Source: Verrucomicrobiaceae bacterium (lineage in GTDB: Bacteria; Verrucomicrobiota; Verrucomicrobiia; Chthoniobacterales; Terrimicrobiaceae). From it: DNA of 56,389 nucleotides. Location of the stretch: the NCBI GenBank assembly GCA_007280915.1, contig QYQL01000091.1, positions 1-56,389 on the forward strand, read 5' to 3'. Shown piece by piece: positions 36,166 to 44,596 of the stretch. Below the pieces are notes generated by a model. The model ran no database searches and was not told the origin of the DNA. It saw nothing but the letters and a program-made list of their open reading frames with translations. A program made the position numbers and the translations under genes. How positions within the stretch are numbered: the first letter of the stretch is position 1; each line of letters begins with the position of its first letter.

Positions 36166-37411
36166 CAGCTTTGGTCACTCCCGGAAGAACAAACATCCCC
36201 CATATCAATACGCCTGAGATCCAAGCGAGGGAGGCATATGCGTAATGATTCATTTGCACCTTCGGCATCCAGTCTGCCGTCACCCGAGTGAGCATGGCAA
36301 GAGAGAGCAGCGCACACAGGACGAGCACAGGCCATAACGAGGCTCGGAACTTCTCCGATTGCCCGCTGTGCCCGAGCACCACGCGGGTCGCAACAGTGAA
36401 GGTCAGAAGACTGAACCCGGTGATGAAGACGACATGCAGTAGCGTGAACGTGCGCCCTGGCATTAGCGCGAGCAGGATGTAGCCGAGAGGAATCGCAAAC
36501 AACGCGATCCGCAAGCCGAGAGCCAGCGACCCGCCGCCGAAACCGGCCTGATGCACCGGCACCTCGCGGAAGAAGTACACCAATATTGCGAATGCACGCA
36601 GGGCGTAGCCCCAGCGCATGAAACCCGCAACCTGCAGGGCAAAACTGGCGACGACCGCCAGACCGCACGCTGCAGCGAATGCCGCCCGCAGCTTCCATCC
36701 CGGAGGAAGCGCGAGGGACTCCGGGAAGCTCTGCCGGTTGGGAAGCCCGAAAAATCGGGGGAGCAGGAACGCGCCGATCCCCATGATTGGCAGCAGGATG
36801 AACCCCTGGAAAAGCAAAAGCCTCGCAAACGGTATCATCCACGGAGGAAACAATCCCGGAGCAACCTGCGAGGCGGCCAGACCGAATGATCCCGCCAGCG
36901 CCGACAGGAGCCCCATGGCTACCAACACAAATGCCGGAGGCGGCGTGTCCTGGCGGAACAGGGTTCGCACCGCCAGCAGAAAGACGAGCGTGAGCATCGT
37001 GCAAAAGAACGCCAGATCGCCCCACAGGGTCCGGCCCGAATAATGAAGCCACGCGGTCCAGGCCAAGGCCGCGCTGAATCCGACCGCCTCGTAAATCGAA
37101 ACTTTCGGCACCCCCAGCAGCCTCGGCAGCGCCGTGCCGAGAAAGCCGATAACAAAACATCCGACGAATCCTTCAATCATTACCCGCGGATGCAGGGGGC
37201 CCGGATACACGCCCGTCACGTTCCAAGCATAGAGCGGCCACATCATCACCCCGATGATCCCGATCAGCGCCCCGACCGGAAAGAGTAGGCGGAATGGCTC
37301 GCCCGCCGCCACAAGCCGCCAGTAGCCCTTTGCGGAAGGACACGCCGCCGGTCCAGAGTTGCGGGCGGGAGGGCTTGGGTCATCGGATCTTGGTTCGGAG
37401 GCGCTCAACAC
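36155..37411 (-). CDS. nnrS: NnrS family membrane protein
   Basis: A 418-residue polytopic membrane protein with about 12 helices, opening with 'GEPFRLLFPVGALIGIIGVMMWP', 'GFVGCFVIGFLGTALPRLLG' and carrying the conserved His residues in 'TLLHVVFITGF' and 'VVLGHSGQSEKF'. NnrS proteins contain heme and copper and protect cells from nitric oxide during nitrate or nitrite respiration. The proposed start is a GTG (37411); the N-terminal ~30 residues are proline-rich and a later start is possible. It heads the 13-gene operon and is divergent from the radical SAM gene. Confidence 0.85.
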   Translation of the reverse strand: MLSASEPRSDDPSPPARNSGPAACPSAKGYWRLVAAGEPFRLLFPVGALIGIIGVMMWPLYAWNVTGVYPGPLHPRVMIEGFVGCFVIGFLGTALPRLLGVPKVSIYEAVGFSAALAWTAWLHYSGRTLWGDLAFFCTMLTLVFLLAVRTLFRQDTPPPAFVLVAMGLLSALAGSFGLAASQVAPGLFPPWMIPFARLLLFQGFILLPIMGIGAFLLPRFFGLPNRQSFPESLALPPGWKLRAAFAAACGLAVVASFALQVAGFMRWGYALRAFAILVYFFREVPVHQAGFGGGSLALGLRIALFAIPLGYILLALMPGRTFTLLHVVFITGFSLLTFTVATRVVLGHSGQSEKFRASLWPVLVLCALLSLAMLTRVTADWMPKVQMNHYAYASLAWISGVLIWGMFVLPGVTKADEG

Positions 37412-37527
37412 GGGGGGATTGTGCCGCCGTTACGGGCGCAGCGCAAGAAATAAAGATAGTTTACTCTTGTATTGTTGTCGAGCGAGTGTTCAGTGAGGGT
37501 CGCCATGAAAGCCAGCACCCAACCGAT
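37412..37527. promoter_or_regulatory. Divergent intergenic promoter region nnrS / radical SAM-crp
   Basis: This 116-bp interval must start transcription of both the nnrS-nrf-moa operon (-) and the radical SAM-crp pair (+). It contains an AT-rich island at 37445-37480 inside GC-rich surroundings, including the 20-bp element described separately. I see no canonical FNR box (TTGAT-N4-ATCAA). Confidence 0.6.
37450..37469 (+). promoter_or_regulatory. Candidate operator, copy 1
   Basis: ATAAAGATAGTTTACTCTTG, with an internal inverted pair AAGA...TCTT. It matches the element upstream of ric (minus strand 55767-55748) at 18 of 20 positions, and the similarity continues through a nearby TGTTG. Candidate regulators encoded in the window are the Crp/Fnr protein and the NsrR-like Rrf2 protein. 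Confidence 0.5.
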
Positions 37528-39210
37528 ATGTCTCTGACGCCCGCCTACGCGTGCGGGGCGGACCCCGCCCAGCCCGGAAAGCCGCGCATCCTTTTCACCA
37601 GCGTATTTGGCCCCTATGCCAGGGATGACGAATTCGGCAGCCGGGCGATCAACCCGATGGAGCTCTACCACAACCAGGTGACGCGGGTGCAGGGGCCGTT
37701 CTCGCTTCGGATGTTCCACCGTTCGTGGGGACTGATGATGATGCGCGACAATGTTTCCGCGCCAAGTTCCCTGCTGGATTTTCCGACCCGCGACCGGTTC
37801 ATTCAGGAATTGAAAGACGAGCCCTACAACATTGTGGCCATCAGCGCGATCCCGCCGAACTACCTCAAAGCACTGGAAATGTGCCGACTGATCCGCGAGA
37901 TCCAGCCGAAGGCGAAGATCATTGTTGGCGGCCACATTTCGGGGATTCCCAATCTTCAGAAGCGCCTTGGAGCCGACCAGGTGGTCCGCGTCGAGGGGGT
38001 GCGATGGTTTCGGGAGTTCCTGGGGGAGGATGCGAACGCGCCGATCCGGCATCCGCGAATTGTCTCCGGAATCGGAACTCGAACGCTTGGGATGGCACTG
38101 AAGGAATCTCCGGGAGCCATCGCCGCGACGGTGATCCCTTCGGTGGGCTGCCCGATGGGCTGCAACTTTTGCGCCACCTCGGCGATGTTTGGCGGCAAGG
38201 GGAAGTTTCTCAATTTCTATGAGACAGGAGACGAGCTCTTCGACGCGATGTGCGGGCTGGAGAGCGAGATGAAGGTGCAAACATTTTTCATGATGGATGA
38301 GAATTTTCTCCTGCACAAAAAGCGGGCGCTCCGGCTGCTGGAAAAGATGGAGGAGCACGATAAGAGCTGGTCGCTTTACGTCTTCAGCTCGGCGAATGTC
38401 CTGCGGTCCTACACGCTGGATCAACTCGTGCGCCTCGGGATTTCCTGGGTCTGGATGGGCCTCGAGGGAAAGACCAGCCAGTATCAAAAGCTGTCCGGCG
38501 CCAACACCCACGAGCTCGTGAGTGAGCTCAAGTCGCACGGGATCAGCATCCTGGGCTCGACCATCATTGGGCTTGAGGAACACACTCCGGAGAACCTCCC
38601 GGAGGCGATCGAGCATGCGGTCTCTCACGACACCGAGTTCCACCAGTTCATGCTCTACACGCCGGTCCCCGGCACCCCGCTCTTCGAGGAGCACCGCGCA
38701 AACGGAACGCTCGTGGACCCGGACTGCGAAAACCTCTCCGATTCCCACGGCCAGCTCCGGTTTGTCCATAAGCACCCGAATATCCCCGCCGGCATGGAGA
38801 CGGAGCTGCAGCTGCAGGCTTTCCGCCGGGACTTCGAAGTCAACGGTCCCAGCGTGATCCGCATGGTTCGGACGACGCTGCTTGGATGGAAGAAATACGG
38901 CAAGAGCAGCGACCTGCGGATCCGCAGGCGGTTCCGTCGGGAGGCCACGCCGCTGCGGCTCCAATACCCGGCCGTGCTTTGGGCGACAAGGCGGTGGTAT
39001 CGAAAGGATCCCCTCATGAATAAAAAGGTGGATGCCATTTTGCAGGGCCTGTTCCAGGAATTCGGGCTGGCAGCGAAAATTGCCGCGGGCATCGGCGGCC
39101 GGGTGGTCTATCGAAATCTCTGCGTCGAGGCAAAAAGCCCTTCGAAAGACAGCTCCGAGCCTCCGACATTCTACGAGCGATCAGACGGGTCCCAACTGCT
39201 GGCAATGTGA
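37528..39210 (+). CDS. B12-binding domain radical SAM protein
   Basis: A 560-residue class B radical SAM protein. Residues ~20-180 form a cobalamin-binding Rossmann domain ('RILFTSVFGPYARDD', 'EPYNIVAISAIPPNYLKAL', 'KIIVGGHISGIPN'). The cluster motif is 'GCPMGCNFCATS' (Cys208, 212, 215), followed by 'FFMMDENFLLHKKRA' and 'SWVWMGLEGKTS' typical of the barrel. Such enzymes methylate or rearrange lipids, antibiotics or other unactivated carbons; the product is unknown here. The start at 37528 has no strong ribosome site. It overlaps the Crp/Fnr gene by ATGA, so its role is probably tied to anaerobic or nitrogen-oxide conditions. Confidence 0.83.
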   Translation: MSLTPAYACGADPAQPGKPRILFTSVFGPYARDDEFGSRAINPMELYHNQVTRVQGPFSLRMFHRSWGLMMMRDNVSAPSSLLDFPTRDRFIQELKDEPYNIVAISAIPPNYLKALEMCRLIREIQPKAKIIVGGHISGIPNLQKRLGADQVVRVEGVRWFREFLGEDANAPIRHPRIVSGIGTRTLGMALKESPGAIAATVIPSVGCPMGCNFCATSAMFGGKGKFLNFYETGDELFDAMCGLESEMKVQTFFMMDENFLLHKKRALRLLEKMEEHDKSWSLYVFSSANVLRSYTLDQLVRLGISWVWMGLEGKTSQYQKLSGANTHELVSELKSHGISILGSTIIGLEEHTPENLPEAIEHAVSHDTEFHQFMLYTPVPGTPLFEEHRANGTLVDPDCENLSDSHGQLRFVHKHPNIPAGMETELQLQAFRRDFEVNGPSVIRMVRTTLLGWKKYGKSSDLRIRRRFRREATPLRLQYPAVLWATRRWYRKDPLMNKKVDAILQGLFQEFGLAAKIAAGIGGRVVYRNLCVEAKSPSKDSSEPPTFYERSDGSQLLAM

Positions 39211-39905
39211 TGAACCCAAAAGGAAGCCCGCCGCCGCTCGAAAATGCGCCGATGTTTCGCGATCTGTCAGCAAGGCAAAAAACTGCTCTTGCCGGGATCT
39301 CTTTGCCCCGCGAGTTCCGACGCGGCGAAATCATCTTCCATCAAGGCTCTCCATCCGTCGGATTTTATCTCATTCACTCGGGCGCGGTGAATGTCCACCG
39401 ACTGAGCCGGGATGGAACGGAGCGGTTGATTCGCATCTTTCATGCCGGGGAGAGTTTTGCAGAAGCTTCGCTCCTGTCCGGCGGGGTGTATCCCGCCACC
39501 GCCCGCGCCATGATCGATTGCAGCACGCATCTGATTCCCAAAGCTCCATTTCTCTCCCTTCTGGAAAGAGATGCCAGTTTCGGCCTGAGGATGTTCGTTG
39601 CCTTGAGCATCCGCATTCATGACATGGCCGGCACCATCGAGAACCTCCGCATCGAAAACATGAGAGAGAGACTGCTTCGTTGGCTGATCGCCCGCCGTCC
39701 GCCAGCCGCCAACCCGGTTTCCTATACGATAAGCCTCACCACAACCAAGGCGGCGCTCGCAGCCGAACTCGGCATGCGGCAGGAAACCCTCTCGCGGCAT
39801 CTGGCCAGCCTGCGGAAATCGGGGGATTTAACTGTCAATGGCCGTGAAATCGTGGTTCTCAACTCCGAAAGGTTGCGGGAACTCCTGAGCGAAATGGATG
39901 TCTGA
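39207..39905 (+). CDS. Crp/Fnr family transcriptional regulator
   Basis: A 232-residue regulator: N-terminal cyclic-nucleotide-binding-like beta-barrel ('FRRGEIIFHQGSPSVGFYLIHSGAVNVHRL', trimmed here to show order), a long dimerisation helix ('ENLRIENMRERLLRWLI') and a winged helix with 'TKAALAAELGMRQETLSRHLASLRKSG'. The Fnr-type N-terminal cysteine cluster is absent, so it is likelier a Dnr/NnrR-like sensor of NO or an effector-bound form than an oxygen sensor. It is coupled to the radical SAM gene and lies between the nrf and nar operons, making it a prime candidate regulator of both. Confidence 0.87.
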   Translation: MMNPKGSPPPLENAPMFRDLSARQKTALAGISLPREFRRGEIIFHQGSPSVGFYLIHSGAVNVHRLSRDGTERLIRIFHAGESFAEASLLSGGVYPATARAMIDCSTHLIPKAPFLSLLERDASFGLRMFVALSIRIHDMAGTIENLRIENMRERLLRWLIARRPPAANPVSYTISLTTTKAALAAELGMRQETLSRHLASLRKSGDLTVNGREIVVLNSERLRELLSEMDV

Positions 39906-39937
39906 CCCAAAAGGCGGCCGTTTTTGAAAGTTCGGAC

Positions 39938-39965
39938 TTGACGGGAGCCTAATGAGGAATAGACT
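39938..39965 (+). promoter_or_regulatory. Sigma-70-type promoter for the leader/DGC transcript
   Basis: TTGACG (-35, 39938-39943), 16-bp spacer and TAGACT (-10, 39960-39965). Transcription would begin near 39972, about 12 bases before the leader ATG, so the RNA starts almost directly with the leader peptide. Confidence 0.55.
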
Positions 39966-39983
39966 CCCTTTGTTTCTTTAACC

Positions 39984-40076
39984 ATGACAGCATCCGCTAC
40001 CTGTTTCCGGCCCTTCGCTGCCGCGTTTCTCTTTGAGATCGCGGTGGTTGTCGTTGCTGGCGCGCGGCGGGTGTAG
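39984..40076 (+). CDS. Candidate 30-residue leader peptide with four consecutive valine codons
   Basis: ATG 39984 to TAG 40074-40076 encodes a short peptide ending 'FEIAVVVVAGARRV'. Codons 21-24 are GTG GTT GTC GTT, all valine, preceded by Ile-Ala and followed by another Val near the end. A strong hairpin starts 10 bp after the stop. This is the layout of branched-chain amino-acid attenuators such as ivbL. No clear Shine-Dalgarno site is seen, but the RNA leader would be short. Confidence 0.45.
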   Translation: MTASATCFRPFAAAFLFEIAVVVVAGARRV

Positions 40077-40086
40077 ATCAAAAACA

Positions 40087-40109
40087 CCCCGCCGCCCGTT
40101 GCGGCGGGG
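40087..40109 (+). terminator. Attenuator-like hairpin after the leader peptide
   Basis: A perfect 9-bp stem CCCCGCCGC/GCGGCGGGG with loop CCGTT, followed by CATTCCTT (a weak U-tract). The segment GCGGCGGGTG at 40064-40073, inside the leader, is complementary with one bulge to CACCCCGCCGC at the 5' arm (40085-40095), giving a possible competing antiterminator. Confidence 0.5.
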
Positions 40110-40145
40110 CATTCCTTGTCGTGACAGGTCGGTGGACCAACCACC

Positions 40146-40598
40146 ATGACTACTCCAAACGACCAACCGTTGATTTACTCCTGCTCCGGCTGTTCGAGCG
40201 CCGCACAGCTTGCCAACCATCTCGCTGTCCGGATGGATCGCGCCGAGATCGCGGAGATGTCGTGCATTGCCGGCCTCGGTGGCAACGTGAAGCCGCTCGT
40301 TAATTTGGCCAAGTCCGGCCGCCCGATCGTCATACTCGACGGGTGTGGGATGCAATGCGGACGACGCACCCTTGCCCGCCACGGAATCGAGCCGGTTTTG
40401 CACTGGGATTTGAGCCGCCTCGGGGTAAAGAAGAAAAGGCACGCCGACTTCGACCGGCAGGATGCAGCGCAGCACGAACCCTCGCTCAGCGCAGAAATCG
40501 CACAGATCAAAACGCTACCTCTCTCCAAAGGTCGGGACAAAAGGCGCGAATCGCGAGCGTCCCGGCCGGCGCGGGAAAACGACTGCGTTAAAACGTGA
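40146..40598 (+). CDS. DGC-domain putative zinc-binding protein
   Basis: A 150-residue protein whose first ~105 residues match the DGC family: 'LIYSCSGCSSAAQLANHLAVRMDR' at the start, 'EMSCIAGLGGNV' in the middle and the naming 'VILDGCGMQCGRRTLARHG' later, with cysteine pairs likely to bind metal. The family's function is not established; members often lie near nitrogen-oxide or metal-related genes. The last ~45 residues are Arg/Lys-rich and overlap the porin 3' end by 11 bp. It is preceded by the leader peptide and hairpin, which may control it. Confidence 0.78.
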   Translation: MTTPNDQPLIYSCSGCSSAAQLANHLAVRMDRAEIAEMSCIAGLGGNVKPLVNLAKSGRPIVILDGCGMQCGRRTLARHGIEPVLHWDLSRLGVKKKRHADFDRQDAAQHEPSLSAEIAQIKTLPLSKGRDKRRESRASRPARENDCVKT

Positions 40599-41934
40599 CG
40601 CCCATATGGAGGCCGAGGACGGTCGCGTTGGCGACGACCCCGGTGCCGTTCGGGCGGATGAGGTATTGCAGGAACGGCTGGACGTAGGCGAACTGGGTGA
40701 GCTGGATCCGGTAGTCGCATTCGAGGACCGCCTCGTAGGTCTGCTGGATCTGCTGCCCGGCGTCGCGGCGGGCGAGGATCTTGTAGTAGCTGTATTGCCC
40801 GTAAGCGAGGGCGAGCCCGAGCTGGTCGGTGTCGCGTCCGGGAATGAGACCTTTGTAAACCAGTCCGGTGTGGAAGTAGAACGGCAGCGAGTTGTCATAC
40901 TTCGGCGTGTAGTTGACGAAGTTGAACCAGTAGAGGCCCTGCGCGCCGGGCTTGGCGGCCGCAACAGGCTCCTTGAATGACTTGGCCGTGCTTTTGCCGT
41001 CGGAGGGACCCTTGGCGAGCGGCGCCGATTCCGGCGAGGGCTCGCGGAAGACCATCTGGTCGGCCTGCCAGTAGAACCCGTATTTCTGGTCGTATTTGCT
41101 CCCGTAGAACGAGGTGTTTTCCAGACCCCAGTAATAGGTGCCCATCGCATACTTGCCGGGAAGCCCCGCGATCTTCGGCGTCACGCCGGTTTCTGTGAGG
41201 AAATAGAGGCCGTTGGAATCCGGCGGATTCGCGAGTTCGAAGTAGAGCCCGTGGTTAGCTGTGGTCGTGGCATTGGGCACGGCGGCGTAGAGCCCGGCCT
41301 GCACGTAGCTCCATGTCGTCGGCTTGACCTTCACGTGCCCGCCCCATGTGCCGTAGCTGCCATTGAACGGGATGTTGGCGCCGATGCCCTTCGTCTGTGT
41401 GATGGCGTTGTTGGTGAAAAGCTTCGATTCCGGCTGCTGGGCGAAGAAGTGATAGGGGTTCTGCCAGCCGCCCGAGATCGTGATCATGTTCTCGATGAAA
41501 AACATGTTACGCGACTCCCAGGTCAGATAGGCCTGCTGGAACCTCCACTGCTTGCCGACCTGGTAGCTGGTCGGGTTGAATGCCTGGCTGGCCCCGACAT
41601 AGTCGTTGATGTTGTTGCCGTCCCGGTAGCGCACGCTCGAGAACGCGGAGAGCCCGGGGATGCCGGCCAGCTTTTCAAAATCGAGCTTGAGGGCGAGGTG
41701 GATTTCCTCGTCGAACGCTCCTTGGCGGGAAAGCCCTCCACCCACAACCGCGCCATAGGTGCCTTTCCAGTTGCCTGAGAAAATGATCCCGTGGTCTTCG
41801 AGCGCGTTCCGGGCCCCGAACCAGTTGCCGGAGGCATATTTGCCCTCCCACCAGTTGGTGACAGGGGATTCCGCGTGGAGTGAAGAGCCGACCGCAAGCG
41901 CGGCGGCCAGTGCGAGTGCATGGTATTTTTTCAT
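40588..41934 (-). CDS. OprB-family outer-membrane porin
   Basis: A 448-residue beta-barrel porin. The start at 41934 gives a signal peptide 'MKKYHALALAAALAVGSSLHA'. The mature N-terminus 'NWWEGKYASGNWFGARNALEDHGIIFSGN' region, the regular aromatic beta strands and the terminal Phe ('LHMGVTF') fit carbohydrate-selective OprB-type porins. As the last gene of the nar operon, 7 bp after the NarK1-like gene, it more likely admits nitrate or nitrite than sugars; this is inference from context. Confidence 0.85.
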   Translation of the reverse strand: MKKYHALALAAALAVGSSLHAESPVTNWWEGKYASGNWFGARNALEDHGIIFSGNWKGTYGAVVGGGLSRQGAFDEEIHLALKLDFEKLAGIPGLSAFSSVRYRDGNNINDYVGASQAFNPTSYQVGKQWRFQQAYLTWESRNMFFIENMITISGGWQNPYHFFAQQPESKLFTNNAITQTKGIGANIPFNGSYGTWGGHVKVKPTTWSYVQAGLYAAVPNATTTANHGLYFELANPPDSNGLYFLTETGVTPKIAGLPGKYAMGTYYWGLENTSFYGSKYDQKYGFYWQADQMVFREPSPESAPLAKGPSDGKSTAKSFKEPVAAAKPGAQGLYWFNFVNYTPKYDNSLPFYFHTGLVYKGLIPGRDTDQLGLALAYGQYSYYKILARRDAGQQIQQTYEAVLECDYRIQLTQFAYVQPFLQYLIRPNGTGVVANATVLGLHMGVTF

Positions 41935-41941
41935 GGGATTA

Positions 41942-43255
41942 TTATTGCTGTTCAAACTTGTGTTCCAGGTGAGGGGTTGCGGTGTGGAGCATGTGAACCA
42001 CCACCCAATGCAGCCAGAGAAAGCTCGCTGCGGTGATGACAAACAGGATGGCAAATGTCGTCTGCGGCACGCCTGTGCCCGCCCAGGCATAGGAGAAAAG
42101 CGGCGGCAGGAAGAACCCGCCCAGGGCGCCAAGAAGGCCGACCAGGCCGCCGACCGCGCCGACATCTTTCGGAAAGTATTCCGGGATGTATTTGTAAACG
42201 GCGGCCTTTCCGATCCCCATCCCGCAACCCACCAGAATGATGAGAAACGTGAACAGCCAGGGATTCATGACAAACCGCAGGATGCTGATCGTTGCGCTCG
42301 GGTCGGCCTTGCTCGGCGTGTAGAGGACGATGTGGCCGTTTGGGGCCGCAAGAAGAAGGAGGCAGATTGTCATGCTACCAAACACCCAATACATCACCCG
42401 CCTCGCACCGAACCTGTCGGAGAACCAGCCGCCGAGCGGACGCAGCAGGCTCGCGGGAAAAATGAACAGGGTGGTCAGCAGCGCCGCCTGTGCCAGCGGA
42501 ATCCCGAAGACGTCCACGTAATATCGCGGAAGCCAGACCGAGAGGGCGACATACGCCCCGAAGACCACGACGTAATACAGGCTGAACCTCCACACCCGGA
42601 CCTCGCGCAGCGGGCGCAGCAGATCCCGGAGCGGGCGTCCCTTGCCCGGCACATGGTCGTGCGAAGGGCTGCCGAGCCACATCGCCGCCGCCATGACCAG
42701 CAGCAAAATTGAATAGAGAAAAGGAACGAACCTCCATCCTCCGGGAACCAGCCCCCCAAAAAAGCCCGCAGCAGGCACCATCGCGATCATTGCCGGGCCG
42801 ATCAGCTTGGTGACCGAAGCTCCGACATTTCCAGCTCCGAAGACGCCAAGCGCAAGACCCTGTCGTTCCCGCGAGAACCACGCTGAGTTCCAAGCAATGC
42901 CGACCGAAAACGAATTGCCTGCCATGCCGACAAGAAACGCATAGACCATTAACTCCTCATAGGTCTTGACCCGGCTAACCATCCAGGCCGGAATCGCCGT
43001 AAACAACACCAGCAGAGTGAACACCTTCCGCCCGCCAAACCGGTCGGCCAGCAGCCCGAAGAGCAGCCTCCAAATCGATCCGTTGAGGATTGCAATCGCC
43101 GTAAGCCACCCGAATTGTGCTTCAGAAAGCCCGAATTCCTTGCGGATCGGGATCGCCAGCACGCCGAACATCAACCACACCGCGAACATCAACGTGAAGC
43201 CGATGGTCGAGAGGGTCAGGATTGTGTGGGGAGCCCTGGGAGATGTGCCCTTCAT
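41942..43255 (-). CDS. narK: NarK1-like major-facilitator nitrate/nitrite transporter
   Basis: A 437-residue MFS protein with 12 predicted helices. The first nitrate-signature-like segment is 'GMAGNSFSVGIAWNSAWFSRERQGLALG' in order, with 'GVFGAGNVGAS' after it; 'LLFGLLADRFGGRK' is the MFS cytoplasmic loop. The pattern resembles the NarK1/NasA type thought to run nitrate-proton symport. It follows the NarK2-like gene by 2 bp. In Paracoccus the two types are fused in one protein; here they are separate adjacent genes. Confidence 0.88.
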   Translation of the reverse strand: MKGTSPRAPHTILTLSTIGFTLMFAVWLMFGVLAIPIRKEFGLSEAQFGWLTAIAILNGSIWRLLFGLLADRFGGRKVFTLLVLFTAIPAWMVSRVKTYEELMVYAFLVGMAGNSFSVGIAWNSAWFSRERQGLALGVFGAGNVGASVTKLIGPAMIAMVPAAGFFGGLVPGGWRFVPFLYSILLLVMAAAMWLGSPSHDHVPGKGRPLRDLLRPLREVRVWRFSLYYVVVFGAYVALSVWLPRYYVDVFGIPLAQAALLTTLFIFPASLLRPLGGWFSDRFGARRVMYWVFGSMTICLLLLAAPNGHIVLYTPSKADPSATISILRFVMNPWLFTFLIILVGCGMGIGKAAVYKYIPEYFPKDVGAVGGLVGLLGALGGFFLPPLFSYAWAGTGVPQTTFAILFVITAASFLWLHWVVVHMLHTATPHLEHKFEQQ

Positions 43256-43257
43256 TG

Positions 43258-44592
43258 TCAGCTCGGTTTCTCTGCGCCTTTCCGAGCGTAGAACCACCAG
43301 TTGATCACCGTCGCCACCACGCAATAAGCAAGAAGTCCAATGAAGAAGGCGTTGAATGTTCCCGACGCACTCCTCGACCATCCGAGTAGGGTGGAGAAAA
43401 GGAACGGACCGTAGGCCGCGATGGCTGCGGTGAAGCCGATAACGCCGGCGGCCTGGCGTGGGGAGTGAGAAAAGATGATCGGGTATTGCCGGAACGTCGC
43501 AGCGTTTCCGATGCCGGTAAAAAAGAACATCGCGAGCATGACTCCCACGAACCACGGGAACTGGTCCGCAGATGTCGGGGTGAGCAGCCCGCCGAACACG
43601 AGCGCGGAGCATCCGGCAATGAGCCCGACCCCGCAGAGTTGCGTGAAGATCGCCCCGCCGAATTTATCGGTCAGAGGCCCCCAAAGCACTCGTAACGCCG
43701 ATCCGATCAGCGGTCCGTAGAACGCATAAGCAAGCGGATCTGGCGGGTTTTCAAACTTGCCGTAAGCCAGGCGGATCAGAAGGGGAAACACGGCGGCGAG
43801 CCCGGAAAACGTTCCGAATGTCATCACGTATGTCGCCGTGCAGGAATACGTGTGCTTGTTGCCGAAGATGTCGAGCTGCTCCTTGAACGAGGCTTTCACC
43901 GGCACGCGGCGCAGGAAAATCCACGCAATCACACCCAGAATCAGGAGGAACGGGACATACCAGAACGCAGCGTTCTGCAGCCAGATGTCCTTTGTGACCG
44001 CCCCCTTGGCAAACTTTTGGGCCGGGCCGAAGAGCGCTCCGGCTGCGGCAAACGAGATGATCCAGGGAGTGACGAACTGGGTGAGGCTCACGCCGAAGTT
44101 GCCGATGCCCGCCTGGATTCCGAGCGCGGTTCCCTGAAGTCTCTTCGGGAAAAAGATGCTCGTGCTCGGCATGTAAGATGAGAAATCCCCTCCGCCGAAC
44201 CCGCAGAGGAATGACAGGAAGAGGAAAACCCAGAACGGAGTGCCGGGGTTCAGGATCGCGAACCCGAGCCCGAGGCATGGCAGGATTTTGGAAAACGTCG
44301 CCAGCGTGACCACGTTCCTCGTCCCGAAGATTGGAATCAGAAACATGTGGATCAGCCGCAGGGTCCCGCCAGCCAGCCCCGGCATCGCTGTGAGCCAGAA
44401 CAGTTCCGTTTCGGAGAATTTGAACCCGATGCCCGGCAGTCGCACGACCACCGCGCTCATCACGAACCATGTCGCGAACGACAGGATCAACGAAAACGTT
44501 GTGATCCACAGCGTCCGCCACGCGATCGGTTTCCCGGTCTTCTCCCAAAATTCCGCGTCTTCGGGACGCCAGTCGGTGATAGGTTGGTTCAC
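43258..44592 (-). CDS. narK: NarK2-like nitrate/nitrite antiporter
   Basis: A 444-residue MFS transporter. Signature segments are 'GFGGGDFSSYMPSTSIFFPKRLQG' with 'GIQAGIGNFGVS' and, in the second half, 'TGIGNAATFRQYPIIF', in the positions of the two nitrate signatures of NarK. This type usually exchanges nitrate for nitrite. The start is a GTG at 44592, preceded by GAGGA at a normal distance; the open frame to 44685 runs into the upstream cytochrome gene. Part of the nar operon. Confidence 0.89.
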   Translation of the reverse strand: MNQPITDWRPEDAEFWEKTGKPIAWRTLWITTFSLILSFATWFVMSAVVVRLPGIGFKFSETELFWLTAMPGLAGGTLRLIHMFLIPIFGTRNVVTLATFSKILPCLGLGFAILNPGTPFWVFLFLSFLCGFGGGDFSSYMPSTSIFFPKRLQGTALGIQAGIGNFGVSLTQFVTPWIISFAAAGALFGPAQKFAKGAVTKDIWLQNAAFWYVPFLLILGVIAWIFLRRVPVKASFKEQLDIFGNKHTYSCTATYVMTFGTFSGLAAVFPLLIRLAYGKFENPPDPLAYAFYGPLIGSALRVLWGPLTDKFGGAIFTQLCGVGLIAGCSALVFGGLLTPTSADQFPWFVGVMLAMFFFTGIGNAATFRQYPIIFSHSPRQAAGVIGFTAAIAAYGPFLFSTLLGWSRSASGTFNAFFIGLLAYCVVATVINWWFYARKGAEKPS

Positions 44593-44596
44593 AATA

